A DNA stretch of 64,000 nt from Bradyrhizobiaceae bacterium (GCA_003963435.1 RXJC01000054.1:1-64000), one strand, 5' to 3'. Positions 34,913-44,142 are shown, counted from the stretch's first letter. Program-made: numbers and translations. Notes: generated from the sequence alone by a model not told the origin.

Positions 34913-35495
34913 TCCGCCTAAGGCCGCGGTCTACGCGCGTTACCGCGGTCCGGAGAACGAGAGCACCATCTGCCGGCAGGTCGAGGCCTGCCGGCAGTAC
35001 GCCGTCAAGGTCGGCGCCACGGTCGAAGTCGTTTACGCCGACCAGCCCACAACGGGCCGGGCCGGCCTGGACCGCCCGGAGCTTCGCCGAATGCTCGCCG
35101 ACGCCAAGAAGGACGCCTTCGACATGGTGATCGTCGAAAACGGCGACCGCGTCGCCCGCGATCTGCACACGCTGCACATGATCCGGGAGGAGGTCGGCCG
35201 CCCGATCCACTACGTCGCCGGTCACCACCTCAGCGTCGTGGAAGAGCAGCGAGCGAAGCTGGTCCGCCGGCGATTGGAGGGCCGTAAGGCTGCCAAGGCG
35301 AGGCTGGCCGAGATGGGGTTCCCCTCGTCCTTTCCCTACATCGGCAAGATGCCGAAGCTCGGCCGCCGGCTCCACGCCGAGATCCGCAAGATGTACTACG
35401 CCGCCTGCCAGGCCGGCGGCGACCGGTCGGAGGTCGCTCGCGCCCTCAACATGCTGGCGCGCAGCATCGAGCTCGGCCGCCGGGACAACGCCTGA
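34893..35495 (+). CDS. resolvase-like protein lacking the catalytic serine
   Basis: A 200-aa protein from ATG 34893 (GAGGAGG upstream). The fold is that of the serine-recombinase catalytic domain: AAVYARYRG, then TGRAGLDRPELRRMLADAKK, then MVIVENGDRVARDL. The nucleophile position in YAR-x-S is Arg18, so strand cleavage is not expected. Beyond the catalytic fold there is only a short helical tail. The TGA overlaps the next ATG (TGATG). Probably a regulatory or structural partner of the large recombinase two genes on. Confidence 0.7.
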   Translation: MSETNPNPPKAAVYARYRGPENESTICRQVEACRQYAVKVGATVEVVYADQPTTGRAGLDRPELRRMLADAKKDAFDMVIVENGDRVARDLHTLHMIREEVGRPIHYVAGHHLSVVEEQRAKLVRRRLEGRKAAKARLAEMGFPSSFPYIGKMPKLGRRLHAEIRKMYYAACQAGGDRSEVARALNMLARSIELGRRDNA

Positions 35496-35728
35496 TGAGC
35501 GACAAAAGGGATCCGACCGGCAAGCCTTTGTGGTTTGCACCCATCGGCGAGCCCCACCCGGCGTTCGGCTTCAGGCCGAGCGCCGACCTCGTACATGATG
35601 AGAGCACCGGCCGTTTCGTTCGATTCGTGTTCGCGGCGTACGCCATCGGCGCCGACGCGGAGGCAGTGGCCACCTTCCTGAACGACCTGAAGGCGCCGCA
35701 AGCACACCGGGAGTCCGAGGACTTCTGA
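35495..35728 (+). CDS. 77-aa protein coupled between two recombinase genes
   Basis: Start and stop both overlap the neighbours by one base (TGATG junctions), giving strong evidence of translation. PLWFAPIGEPHPAFGFRP and then RFVRFVFAAYAIGADAEAVA resemble the middle portion of the recombinase domain of large serine integrases, where a helix-turn-helix precedes the linker. It may supply in trans the part missing from the short resolvase-like protein. Confidence 0.55.
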   Translation: MSDKRDPTGKPLWFAPIGEPHPAFGFRPSADLVHDESTGRFVRFVFAAYAIGADAEAVATFLNDLKAPQAHRESEDF

Positions 35729-38700
35729 TGGACGAGCGCGTCGACACCAACAAAGCGCTGCTGCTGCCGGACAAATGGTTTCCGGCGGAGACGGAGGCCG
35801 TGGCGGACGAGGCTGCGGGACGCCGCGCGGTCGTCTACGCGCGCTACTCCTACCTCGGAAAGCGCGAGTCGAGTATCGAGCGGCAGCGGGACATCTGCAA
35901 GGACTACATCGAGACCAACAACCTCATCTTCATCGACCTCTATGCCGACAGAGCCCGCACCGGCACCACCAAGGACGGACGCGAGGAGCTCACGCGCCTG
36001 CAGAAGGACGCCACGGAGAACAAGTTCGACATCGTCGTCGTTGAAGACATCGACCGCCTCGGCCGCGTGCTCGAAGTCACCATCGAGATCTGGAAAGAGC
36101 TGAAGGACTTCGGCATCGAGGTGCACGACTCCGAGCACGGCAGGTTGTCGGCCGGACAGATCGGCGCCAAGGCAGGTGCCAGCGACGAGGAACGCAAGAA
36201 GATCGTCAAACGCAACCGCGAGGGCAAGCGGCGCAAGGTGCGGGGCGGTGGCTGGTCGGGGACCGTCTGCTTCGGGTACCAGCGGGAGCTGGTCGACGAG
36301 AAAAGCTCGCAGACCATCATCCTCAAGCATCCGAAAGAGTCCGAGATCGTCAAGGAGATCTTCGAGCTCTACGACAGCGGCGTGTCGGTGGACCGGATCG
36401 CAGACATCCTGAACGAGCGGCCGGCGGAAGAGCGCGGCAATCGCTTCTGGAACGGACACGAGATCCGGGGATCGGGAAAGTATGGCAGCGGCATTTTGCG
36501 GCGCCTGCGCTACACGGGCAAGTCCGTTCACGGTCGCCGCAGCGTCAAGAAGCAGAAGGACGGCAAGCGCAAGGTGATCGTCAATCCCCGCAAATCCTGG
36601 GCGGTCGGCGATCTGAAGGAAGATCTGATCATCATCGAGCGCGATCTGTTCACGCGCGTGCAGGAGCGGCTCAATCGCGACCACCGCGGGCCGCGCGATC
36701 CGGTCTGGACCGCGAAGCACTATCCCCTCGGGGGCAAGCTCTTCTGTGCCTGCTGCGGCGGCAAGATGACGCCGACGCTGAAGCGCAACGACGGCCATCC
36801 TCGAGCCATGTGCAACCGCGCGAGAAACCCGAAGCAGATCAAGCCTGACCAGAAGGGCTGCGAGAATACGCGGTCGACGTCGATCGACCAGATCGACGAC
36901 ATGGTCCGGGAAGTCATCTCCAGCGAGCTCGCAGACCCCGTCGCGTTCGAAGCATTCATCTGCGAGTACAACGCTCACCGTGCTCTCCTCGCCGAGAAGG
37001 ATGAGACGGATCGGCCAGCGCTCGAGCGTACTCTGCAGGCGCTGGAAGAGGAACGCGCCGATCTGTGGAAGAACCGACACACGTTCGGCGAGGACTTCGT
37101 AAAGCCCCGGGCGACGGAGCTGGCGGGCCGCATCGCCGAAATCCGCGAAAGCGTCGAACGCATCGACGCTCGGCCCAAAACCAATCTCCACTTCGACGGG
37201 GATGTCCTCAAGGTGCTGGCATCGGATATCGCCGCTGTCTTCGCCCCGGAGTTTGACGCCATGACCGCGACCGGCGCCAAGGTCGTGGCCAAGCTCCGCA
37301 AGCTGATCGAGAAGGTGGTCGTCAACATCACGGCCGACGAGACTTCGACCGAGATCCACTTCAACGTGGCCGCCGTCGTCGAGGGTGCCGGCAGCGGGGT
37401 GATCAAATTCGTCCGATCACGACCCCGAACGGGACACACGCCTCTTCACACCGAGGTCCGCCGCATCGCGGCGTTGGTCGAAGCTGGCACCCATGCGCTG
37501 CGCGACCAGGAATGGGCCGCGATCTCACCGCTGCTGCCCGACTGCATCGGCCGAAGCAAACGCGGTTTGGCGGGCGCGGAGCCGCGCAAGGTCATCGACG
37601 CTGCGCTCCTTCATCTCCACGAAGGCGTGCCCCTCCTGCGCATGCCGGCTGCTTTCGGCGACCAGCGCGCAGTCTTCGAGGGTCTGAGAAGGCTGTCGTC
37701 ATCCGGCGCCTGGGACCTAGTGGTGGAGGTCCTGCGCAACATCGCTCCCGACCGCGTGCCGACCAAGAGCAGCGGCATGTTCTGTACCGTCAAGGGACGG
37801 TATTCGACGTCTCTGAAAGGCCTGCCTGAGATCCGGACCCGTCACGGCGTCGAAATGGGTGCGGGCAAGTACGCGCCGACCGACGAGGAGTGGAAGCTCG
37901 TCGCTGATCTGGTGCCGGAGCACGTCCTGACCGTCCACAAGGAGCCGGCGCGCATCACGCCGCGCATCTTCCTGCACGGCATCCTCTACCTGCTCAAGAC
38001 CGGCACGCCGATCTCCAACATGCCCTTGCTGGTGGGGTCCGAGACCTACTTCACGAGCAGCATCAAGCGCCTGGTCAACCATGGCTTCTGGGACCGCTTG
38101 GTGCAGCGTCTCGAGGATAAATCGCCGGCGACGCTGGCTTCGGCGGACCTGTCCCGGTTCGACATCCATCCGCGGTCGCCCCAGGAACGTCCCGTCTTCC
38201 GCCGTGCCGTGGCCAAGTCGGCCGATCTCGCCGGCATTCCCAGTCACGTACCCTCCGACCACGAGTGGAGCGTCATCAAGCACCTGTTTCCGCTGGAGCT
38301 TCTCTACGTCAACGAAAAGCTCGCGATGGACAATCCCCGGCTTCTCGCCCACGCGGTGCTCTATCGCGTCAAGGAGAAGATCCCTTACGAGGCGTTTCCC
38401 CCATACTTCGGCGACCCCAAGCTGATCCGGCTGACCATCACCAAATTCGTCTTCCACTACCTCTGGGACGAGATGTCCACCATTCTGAAGGAGAAGTCGC
38501 CCGCCACGCTGCAGGAGGCCGACATGAAGGTCTTCGACAAGTACAAGCGCGGCAAGACACGCCGATACGCCCACCTGTTGCCCGCGGTCGAACCCGAGGT
38601 GCCCTCGCACGCGCCCACCGATGCCCAGTGGGCCTTGGTGGAGCACCTCCTGCCGGAGAACATCCTGGTCGTGCGCGGCAAGCCGGCGATCATGGAGCCC

Positions 38701-39000
38701 CGCAAGTTCCTGCACGCCATTATGTTCATGGTCATGGAGCGGGTGCAGTTCGGCGGGTTGCCGAAGGGGTATTTCGGCGACGTGGACGATATCCGCTTCG
38801 CGATGCGTAAGCTCATCCGTCATCACTATTGGGATGGCATGGTTGCGCTGTTCAAGCACTTCGACGAAGAGTGGGCCGCAACGGCCGACCTGACGCTCTT
38901 CGACAAGATGGCGCGGTCGGCGAACGAGCAGCCGGAATTCAGGATGCACCGGGTCCGGCGGTCCGGCGCGGGCCCCGCGTCGATGCAAACGGGGGTCTGA
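35728..39000 (+). CDS. large serine recombinase with four C-terminal IS5-transposase-like (DUF4096-like) repeats
   Basis: A 1090-aa protein. The catalytic domain has Ser41 in VVYARYSYLGKRESS and VVEDIDRLGR. The recombinase domain spans about 170-310, with zinc ribbon LFCACCGGKM at about 340 and a coiled coil to about 520. After residue 590, four copies of a 120-residue unit appear, beginning near 593 (DQEWAAISPLLPD), 718 (DEEWKLVADLVPE), 844 (DHEWSVIKHLFP) and 965 (DAQWALVEHLLPE). Each continues as R-x-F/L-x-x-A-x-L/M, then L/F-P-x-x-F-G and a W-D box, as in the DNA-binding head of IS5-type transposases. I know of no serine integrase with such repeats. Last gene of a three-gene coupled operon. 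Confidence 0.88.
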   Translation: MDERVDTNKALLLPDKWFPAETEAVADEAAGRRAVVYARYSYLGKRESSIERQRDICKDYIETNNLIFIDLYADRARTGTTKDGREELTRLQKDATENKFDIVVVEDIDRLGRVLEVTIEIWKELKDFGIEVHDSEHGRLSAGQIGAKAGASDEERKKIVKRNREGKRRKVRGGGWSGTVCFGYQRELVDEKSSQTIILKHPKESEIVKEIFELYDSGVSVDRIADILNERPAEERGNRFWNGHEIRGSGKYGSGILRRLRYTGKSVHGRRSVKKQKDGKRKVIVNPRKSWAVGDLKEDLIIIERDLFTRVQERLNRDHRGPRDPVWTAKHYPLGGKLFCACCGGKMTPTLKRNDGHPRAMCNRARNPKQIKPDQKGCENTRSTSIDQIDDMVREVISSELADPVAFEAFICEYNAHRALLAEKDETDRPALERTLQALEEERADLWKNRHTFGEDFVKPRATELAGRIAEIRESVERIDARPKTNLHFDGDVLKVLASDIAAVFAPEFDAMTATGAKVVAKLRKLIEKVVVNITADETSTEIHFNVAAVVEGAGSGVIKFVRSRPRTGHTPLHTEVRRIAALVEAGTHALRDQEWAAISPLLPDCIGRSKRGLAGAEPRKVIDAALLHLHEGVPLLRMPAAFGDQRAVFEGLRRLSSSGAWDLVVEVLRNIAPDRVPTKSSGMFCTVKGRYSTSLKGLPEIRTRHGVEMGAGKYAPTDEEWKLVADLVPEHVLTVHKEPARITPRIFLHGILYLLKTGTPISNMPLLVGSETYFTSSIKRLVNHGFWDRLVQRLEDKSPATLASADLSRFDIHPRSPQERPVFRRAVAKSADLAGIPSHVPSDHEWSVIKHLFPLELLYVNEKLAMDNPRLLAHAVLYRVKEKIPYEAFPPYFGDPKLIRLTITKFVFHYLWDEMSTILKEKSPATLQEADMKVFDKYKRGKTRRYAHLLPAVEPEVPSHAPTDAQWALVEHLLPENILVVRGKPAIMEPRKFLHAIMFMVMERVQFGGLPKGYFGDVDDIRFAMRKLIRHHYWDGMVALFKHFDEEWAATADLTLFDKMARSANEQPEFRMHRVRRSGAGPASMQTGV

Positions 39001-39155
39001 GGGGCTTTGGGCGGCGAGACGAGCCGACTATCATCTTGGGATGCAAACTGAACGAATCGACGTTTCTCCGGCGCCGGCTTGTTGGCCCGGCATCCCGACT
39101 CCCGCGGTCCGACGCCGTCGTGGGAAAGCCGCCCCGCGCGACCAGGGGGCGCTCA

Positions 39156-39809
39156 ATGGCTAATTCGCCCACCCTGATCGCCGCCGTCGTCGAGGCGACG
39201 GGCGAGCCCAAGCCCGCGGTCGAAGTGGCTCTGAGAAGGCTTCGGACGGCCGAACTGATCCCGGTGGGCGGTCGAGGCCCATATTCGGCCAAGATGGACT
39301 ACGTGTCGGCCATGCGGATGCTGCTTGCCGTCTGCGCCTCCATCAAGCTCGAACGGGACGCGAACGTGCTTGCCGTAAAACGCTTCGAGCCGCTCACGGG
39401 CGGGCTGGACAACAACGAGACATTGGTCACCGAGGGGTACGATCCGGCAAGCATCAAGCTTCCCATCGACCATCTCGACCACGAGCACGCCCTCGGCGAC
39501 GCCGTGATAACGCTCTTGAGAGCCGGCGCCGCCGGTGAGTTGTACACGTATCAGGAGACAGGACCGGGAAGGGCCGTATTCAAGGCGAAGGGGTATCTCC
39601 GGCTCTCGTTCTACCAGCCGATACCCTTCGCTCGCATCGAACACGTTGTCGGACACGTCAGAAAGGTCTGGCGGTACGGCTTTCTCGGCGGCGCGTCATT
39701 GGACGGCTACATCTCGGTCATGCGGGAGCGGCATCTCGGCGGCCGCCTGCAGATGTCTGAAATCGACGGACGTGCCGTGGAGATCATTGGGGAAGCCGTG
39801 GCGGACTGA
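39156..39809 (+). CDS. hypothetical protein with winged-helix-like N terminus, 217 aa
   Basis: ATG 39156 is chosen (MANSPTLIAAVVEATG); the frame is open further upstream but overlaps the recombinase gene out of frame. LIAAVVEATGEPKPAVEVAL, followed by LRTAELIPVGGRGPYS, looks like a winged helix (helix, turn, helix, wing). The rest is alpha/beta. Possibly a regulator of the recombinase operon. Confidence 0.6.
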   Translation: MANSPTLIAAVVEATGEPKPAVEVALRRLRTAELIPVGGRGPYSAKMDYVSAMRMLLAVCASIKLERDANVLAVKRFEPLTGGLDNNETLVTEGYDPASIKLPIDHLDHEHALGDAVITLLRAGAAGELYTYQETGPGRAVFKAKGYLRLSFYQPIPFARIEHVVGHVRKVWRYGFLGGASLDGYISVMRERHLGGRLQMSEIDGRAVEIIGEAVAD

Positions 39810-40496
39810 TGCGCCGGAGCTGGCGGGTGTCGGTTAGGCCGTGAACGGCACCGCCGATGCGGTCAACATCCAAGCGCATCCGAGGCCATCCTTGAAGATC
39901 ATTTCAAGCCAAGGTTAGGTCAAAGAATCGGCAGCCCCTTGTTCGGCTCGGCGTCGTCTAAAGGGATTCTCCCCGCGGGGCCGAATTGACCACGTCTCGC
40001 ATCTGATTGGTGCGAGTCCTTCGTAGCGATTTAATGGCGTTTCTCAAGTCGCAGGATTTCGAATATCGATGTGCGAATTGGTGGGTTTGCTTTCGAGTAA
40101 AACCACCAAGTCGCACGCGTCATTCCGAACGATACGGCTTCGACCTACGGCTGTGCCGATAGGTGTTCATCTGCTTCTCTACTTTTTGAGTAATTTTTGC
40201 CACCTGCACCGGTACCTCCCTAATAGGGGCCACTGACAGGAGGCATCTGGGCCTATCGCGCAAAAGTAGGTTGTGCACGGAATGCGTGTATCGATGCCAC
40301 CGTTTGGTGTGCGCTTTCTCGTAGAGCACCCTACTGCCAAAGTCCCTTTGGCGGCCTGTCACCACTACTGAAAATCGGGCCAAGCCGACAGGCTCCGGCG
40401 CGCTGGTACCGAGCACCTAGTGAACCTCCCAGTGGCGCCTATCCGGAGGCAGGTGCCACCATGAGCGCGATCGCCGTAGTTCTTTAGGAGCGCAAG
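39810..40496. other. long intergenic region
   Basis: Nearly 690 bases without a convincing gene; lower GC in the middle (40010-40330) than the flanks. Near the end, an 8-codon frame (40461-40487, MSAIAVVL) ends in a TAG that overlaps the AGGAG ribosome site of the next gene and could be a leader peptide. No repeat or hairpin was recognised. Confidence 0.4.
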
Positions 40497-40868
40497 ATGT
40501 CGAGTGGAGGGGGTGGAGGAGGGGACGACGACTCGCCGCGACCGGCGCCTCGGCCAGTGAAGCCAAAAAAGGGGACGGACATCGGGGGAGCCGGCGACCC
40601 CTGCAACATCATCGAACGGACCAAGGTTAATTCGCCGGACCGTACCGTGGCGGCGACGTTGCGCCGCGACGACGTGCTGACCGTCGAATATGACGCCGGT
40701 CCCCCCAAGCGGCTTATCGTCCGCGCCGCATCCGGGTCCGTGCTGGGATCGATCACCTCGCCATCCATGCCCCAGCTCATCCAATGCATCATCGGGGGGT
40801 ACGGCTACGAAGCAATCGTCATCTCGATCGCAGGCGGCATGATCGAAGTCCAGGTCCAACCCATATGA
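40497..40868 (+). CDS. small Gly-rich protein heading the PfkB/QueC operon
   Basis: A 123-aa protein; AGGAG six bases before ATG. N-terminal SSGGGGGGDDDSPRPAPRP is a disordered linker. Residues 35-123 form a beta-rich domain (TVAATLRRDDVLTVEY, LIVRAASGSVLGSITS, MIEVQVQPI). No known family. It overlaps the PfkB-fusion start by four bases (ATGA), so it is a constitutive part of that operon; a carrier, adaptor or sensor role is open. Confidence 0.6.
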   Translation: MSSGGGGGGDDDSPRPAPRPVKPKKGTDIGGAGDPCNIIERTKVNSPDRTVAATLRRDDVLTVEYDAGPPKRLIVRAASGSVLGSITSPSMPQLIQCIIGGYGYEAIVISIAGGMIEVQVQPI

Positions 40869-42055
40869 CGGCGATCACGGTCGTCGGCGGCGTCTATTCG
40901 GAACGATGCACCTGGCCTGACTGGGACATGATCTTCGGCTCCGGCGCACGTGCGGCTGCGGCTCTAAGCAGCCTCGTCGACGCCGTCGAGCTGGTCGCCT
41001 ACGCGACGCCCGAAACGACCAAGCGCTTTCAAGACTATGCCTCGTTGTACGGGTTTCGGTTCTCGCCCCACTCGGCGCGGCGAGCGATTTCGTTCGACTA
41101 CCTGCATTCGATGTCCGTGCCGGTGATCAGGCCGGCTTACGGAACGATCGCGCAGAATGCCCCTTTGAGTGTGAAGGGTGACGTCGTCTTGCGATTTGGG
41201 ATGCTGGAGGGAACCGCCATGGTTAACGCGGAGGTCTGCATCTACGATCCCCAGGATGCTTTTTCGCCACAGGTCTTCCATGCGAACGGAAGCTCTGCCC
41301 GGCGCTTGGCGATAGTCGCGAATGCAGGCGAAATCGCCGCGCTTTCCGGCGACCGCGACAGGGCCACGGGGGCCCGCGCCCTGCTCGCAAAGTCGAATGC
41401 CGAAGTCGTGGTGGTCAAGGCTGGTCTCGACGGCGCGCTGGTGGTGACGCACGATGCGATCACCGCCGTTCCAGCCTTTAAGACGACGTCGACATTTACC
41501 ATAGGCAGCGGGGACGTATTCGCAGCAGTCTTTGGTGCGCTATGGGGCGTCGAGGGTCGGGATCCTGTTGCCGCAGCGCGGTTGGCATCGATTGCCGTCG
41601 CCGAATACGTGGAAGACCGGAATTTGCCAGTAAGGCCCGTGAAGGCCCTCGAAGCGGCGCAACGCGACCCGCTGAAGGCCAGCCGCGATCGCGTCTATCT
41701 TGCCGGCCCCTTCTTTACGATGGCGCAGCTTTGGTTGATCGATGAAGCGAAGCGCTGTTTGACCGATCTGGGTATGGACGTTTTTTCGCCGTTTCATCAG
41801 ATCGGACCCGGACCTGCCGAGGAGGTGGGGCCTGCCGACATAGAAGCGCTGAAGGAATGCGAGGCGGTCTTCGCCGTTCTCGACGGACTCGATAGTGGGA
41901 CGATCTTTGAGGTGGGCTTCGCTCGTGCCATCGGAAAGCCGGTCGTCGGCTTCTCACAGACCGTGCCGGAGGAAGATCTCAAGATGATCGCTGGCTCTGA
42001 TTGTATGGTGATTTCCGACTTCGTGTCTGCACTGGTGGCGGTGGCCGCGCGATGA
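40865..42055 (+). CDS. PfkB-type kinase fused to nucleoside 2-deoxyribosyltransferase
   Basis: A 396-aa protein. Residues 1-255 are a ribokinase/PfkB fold: VVVVKAGLDGALVV, then TFTIGSGDVFAAVF with catalytic Asp217. Residues 275-396 are a nucleoside deoxyribosyltransferase: VYLAGPFF, then GLDSGTIFEVGFARA with candidate nucleophile Glu349. The kinase would phosphorylate a (deoxy)nucleoside-like sugar, and the transferase would cleave or swap a base. The fusion, beside a QueC-like gene, suggests handling of a modified purine. ATGA overlaps lie on both sides. Confidence 0.85.
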   Translation: MTAITVVGGVYSERCTWPDWDMIFGSGARAAAALSSLVDAVELVAYATPETTKRFQDYASLYGFRFSPHSARRAISFDYLHSMSVPVIRPAYGTIAQNAPLSVKGDVVLRFGMLEGTAMVNAEVCIYDPQDAFSPQVFHANGSSARRLAIVANAGEIAALSGDRDRATGARALLAKSNAEVVVVKAGLDGALVVTHDAITAVPAFKTTSTFTIGSGDVFAAVFGALWGVEGRDPVAAARLASIAVAEYVEDRNLPVRPVKALEAAQRDPLKASRDRVYLAGPFFTMAQLWLIDEAKRCLTDLGMDVFSPFHQIGPGPAEEVGPADIEALKECEAVFAVLDGLDSGTIFEVGFARAIGKPVVGFSQTVPEEDLKMIAGSDCMVISDFVSALVAVAAR

Positions 42056-42651
42056 CGAGGTCGGCGCTGCTGCTTTCGGGCGGAATGGACTCGACCGCCA
42101 TCGCCTTCTGGAAAAAGCCGAACATCGGCATCACGATCGACTACGGGCAGCGTCCTGCGGCGGCGGAGTTGCGTGCTTCGGCCGCGGTGTGTGCCGCCCT
42201 CGGGATAGAGCACATCATGGCTCGGGTCGATTTATCGTCATTCGGCAGCGGGGACATGGCGGCTCGGCCGGCGCTCGGTTTGGCTCCGCGCAGCGAGTGG
42301 TGGCCGTATCGCAACCAAGCGCTGGTTACCATTGCCGCAATGGCCCTGATTTCTCGCGATGTAGATCATTTGATGATCGGCACCTTGCGGACCGACGGCC
42401 ACCACGCCGACGGCACGGGCGAATTCGTATGTCATCTGGCGGGCTTGCTGGCGATGCAGGAAGGCTCCATGAGGCTGGACGCTCCGGCTATCACATTCGA
42501 TGCGGTCGAATTGATAAAGATTTCTGGCGTGCCGCTGGACGTACTGTGCTGGTCGCATTCCTGCCACTCGTCGGATTACGCCTGTGGCGAATGCGGGGGC
42601 TGCCGAAAGCATTATCGGACCATGGGTGCTATCGGTGTCGACCCCTATTGA
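42052..42651 (+). CDS. queC: QueC-like 7-cyano-7-deazaguanine synthase
   Basis: A 199-aa protein. PP-loop LLLSGGMDSTA, ITIDYGQ, WWPYRNQ (the QueC P-x-R-N box), and a C-terminal zinc site Cys171, 178, 181, 184 in CHSSDYACGECGGC. QueC converts carboxy-deazaguanine to preQ0 with ATP and ammonia. It is slightly shorter than housekeeping QueC (about 230 aa), and no queD/queE lie here, so it is likely a defence-associated paralogue, as in CBASS type IV (Cap9) and QatC. Confidence 0.85.
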   Translation: MTRSALLLSGGMDSTAIAFWKKPNIGITIDYGQRPAAAELRASAAVCAALGIEHIMARVDLSSFGSGDMAARPALGLAPRSEWWPYRNQALVTIAAMALISRDVDHLMIGTLRTDGHHADGTGEFVCHLAGLLAMQEGSMRLDAPAITFDAVELIKISGVPLDVLCWSHSCHSSDYACGECGGCRKHYRTMGAIGVDPY

Positions 42652-43375
42652 TACCCAGGCACAAGGCCAATCATTCAAGGAGCGCTTTGCGGATCCCGCT
42701 CCACGACCACAGCCTCTTGCCTTCGCGCCACTTCGGTGGCCGGTGACACGACGCGTTGCGTTGCCGAGGCTGGCCCCTCCTATGCCCGCAGATTTTACCG
42801 AGATAATCGTCGAAAGACGGTCGCGGAGATCGATCGAGCGCGCCCCGTTGCGTGAAGTAGTCAATTGCCTCTCGTTTGCGACATCCCCCTCATTCAAATG
42901 GAGCGTGGGAGGGCAGTTACGAACGCATCGACCTATGCACTCCGCCGGTGGTCTTCATCCAGTGGAAATCGCCCTGGTTACAGGCAACAGGCGGCATCGC
43001 ATATTTAGACTGAATGCAAACGAAGCAGTGCTCGAGCTCTTGTACTCGGACCAACCTGAAACCCTGAGCAAGCTCGACGCGAAGATCTCGGAGGTATTCC
43101 CGCACGCGGAATGCGACTACCTCGTCATGGTTGCCGATTCGACCGCTTTGGATGCGTTCTACACCAATGCCGAGTCCTTGCTCTGGCGGGACGCCGGCGC
43201 ACTGATGGCAACGCTGCATCTATGCGCGACCGCCTACCGCCTGGCCTTCTGCCCGGCCGGGATACTGGGCCGGGAACTCATCCAGGCGCTATTCGGAGTG
43301 GATACGCGCGTGCGGGCGTTGGGCGCCGCCGCTATTGGTCGCTTGAAAGCGGGCCGGTCAGGCGTGCCGCAGTAG
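42626..43375 (+). CDS. SagB/nitroreductase-like flavoenzyme
   Basis: About 250 aa. The start is unclear; GTG 42626 or 42635 inside the queC end are favoured over ATG 42584. ERRSRRSIERAPLREVVNCL is the FMN-binding start typical of nitroreductase/SagB enzymes. HSAGGLHPVEIALV and YTNAESLLWRDAGALMATLH give the middle helix and dimer interface. SagB dehydrogenases oxidise azolines; others reduce nitro groups or quinones. In this operon a redox step on a deazapurine or nucleotide is possible, but speculative. Confidence 0.7.
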   Translation: MLSVSTPIDTQAQGQSFKERFADPAPRPQPLAFAPLRWPVTRRVALPRLAPPMPADFTEIIVERRSRRSIERAPLREVVNCLSFATSPSFKWSVGGQLRTHRPMHSAGGLHPVEIALVTGNRRHRIFRLNANEAVLELLYSDQPETLSKLDAKISEVFPHAECDYLVMVADSTALDAFYTNAESLLWRDAGALMATLHLCATAYRLAFCPAGILGRELIQALFGVDTRVRALGAAAIGRLKAGRSGVPQ

Positions 43376-44086
43376 CCGCATGTGCTGCCACATTACCGCG
43401 TCGAGCAGCCAGGCAGGGGTCTCGATCTCCTCGGCTAGATTCACGAAGCGGGCTTCCAACGAAAGGTAGTCTTTACTGGGCGATTCAGTCTCGCCAAAGA
43501 GACCGATGATCCGCCCGGCTCGCAGAATGTGCACGTCGAGGACGGCAACGGCCGAGGAAAGACGCCGGTTGCGAACGATCCAAGATGCGGTCTTCAACCC
43601 GATGCCCGGCATCTTCGTCAGTTGGTCCCGCAGCGATAAGTCGTCCAGATCGTCTTCATCGAGATCGGCGATGGCGGCAAGGCAGGCAGTCAGATAGCCC
43701 GCCTTCTGCCTGGGGAAGCGATAGCGCTGAGACCGTCCCGACAAATCGAAGGGCTCCGACAGGTGCCGTTCGATGTCAGAAGCCGGCGACACTTGGGTCA
43801 GCAGTCCACGATCTCGCAGGCGTTTGAAGGCAGCCAAGCCGATCTCGGCGGGCATCCCGTACCCGCCCAGCAGACAGGCCGCTGTCTCTTCAGCAAGCGA
43901 ATTCCCGAGACTCAGCCGGCCATAGTGGCCATGCACTTTCGCCTGCCAGGCCTGACCGCACCAATATGCAGGCGTAAAAAGCTCGTCGAAGCGGCCCCAA
44001 CTCAAGCCGGACTGCAAAAGCGTGTCGGCCGCGGGCATGCGCCGCTCGAAGGTCTCTTCCGCAAAAATTGTGTACATCGTCTGCAT
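43358..44086 (-). CDS. OGG-like HhH-GPD DNA glycosylase/lyase
   Basis: A 242-aa protein from ATG 44086 with GGAGG upstream; longer frames to 44293 lack a ribosome site. Helix-hairpin-helix LTKMPGIGLKTASWIVRN with catalytic Lys165, then AVAVLDVHILRAG with catalytic Asp184. Such OGG-type lyases are found with QueC in CBASS type IV and related conflict systems, where they may remove modified bases. It converges with the nitroreductase gene (18-base overlap) and diverges from a small HTH gene. Confidence 0.87.
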   Translation of the reverse strand: MQTMYTIFAEETFERRMPAADTLLQSGLSWGRFDELFTPAYWCGQAWQAKVHGHYGRLSLGNSLAEETAACLLGGYGMPAEIGLAAFKRLRDRGLLTQVSPASDIERHLSEPFDLSGRSQRYRFPRQKAGYLTACLAAIADLDEDDLDDLSLRDQLTKMPGIGLKTASWIVRNRRLSSAVAVLDVHILRAGRIIGLFGETESPSKDYLSLEARFVNLAEEIETPAWLLDAVMWQHMRLLRHA

Positions 44087-44106
44087 ACCGGCCTCCAAAG
44101 CCGAAT

Positions 44107-44142
44107 TGCAAAAATATGGATAAATATGCATTATGCATTTAT
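44107..44142. promoter_or_regulatory. AT-rich palindromic region between glycosylase and HTH genes
   Basis: A near-palindrome, AAATATGCAT-T-ATGCATTTAT, lies between the divergent OGG-like and HTH genes; 8 of 10 bases pair between arms. The stretch is far more AT-rich than its surroundings. Probable autoregulatory operator and promoter. Confidence 0.5.

Noticed and set aside
35446..37359. A 637-codon leftward frame across the large recombinase
   Set aside because: Shadow of the strongly supported recombinase on the other strand; no ribosome site and no recognisable domain.
40120..40416. A 98-codon leftward frame in the long intergenic region
   Set aside because: No ribosome site, unusual residue mix, no family; treated as chance.
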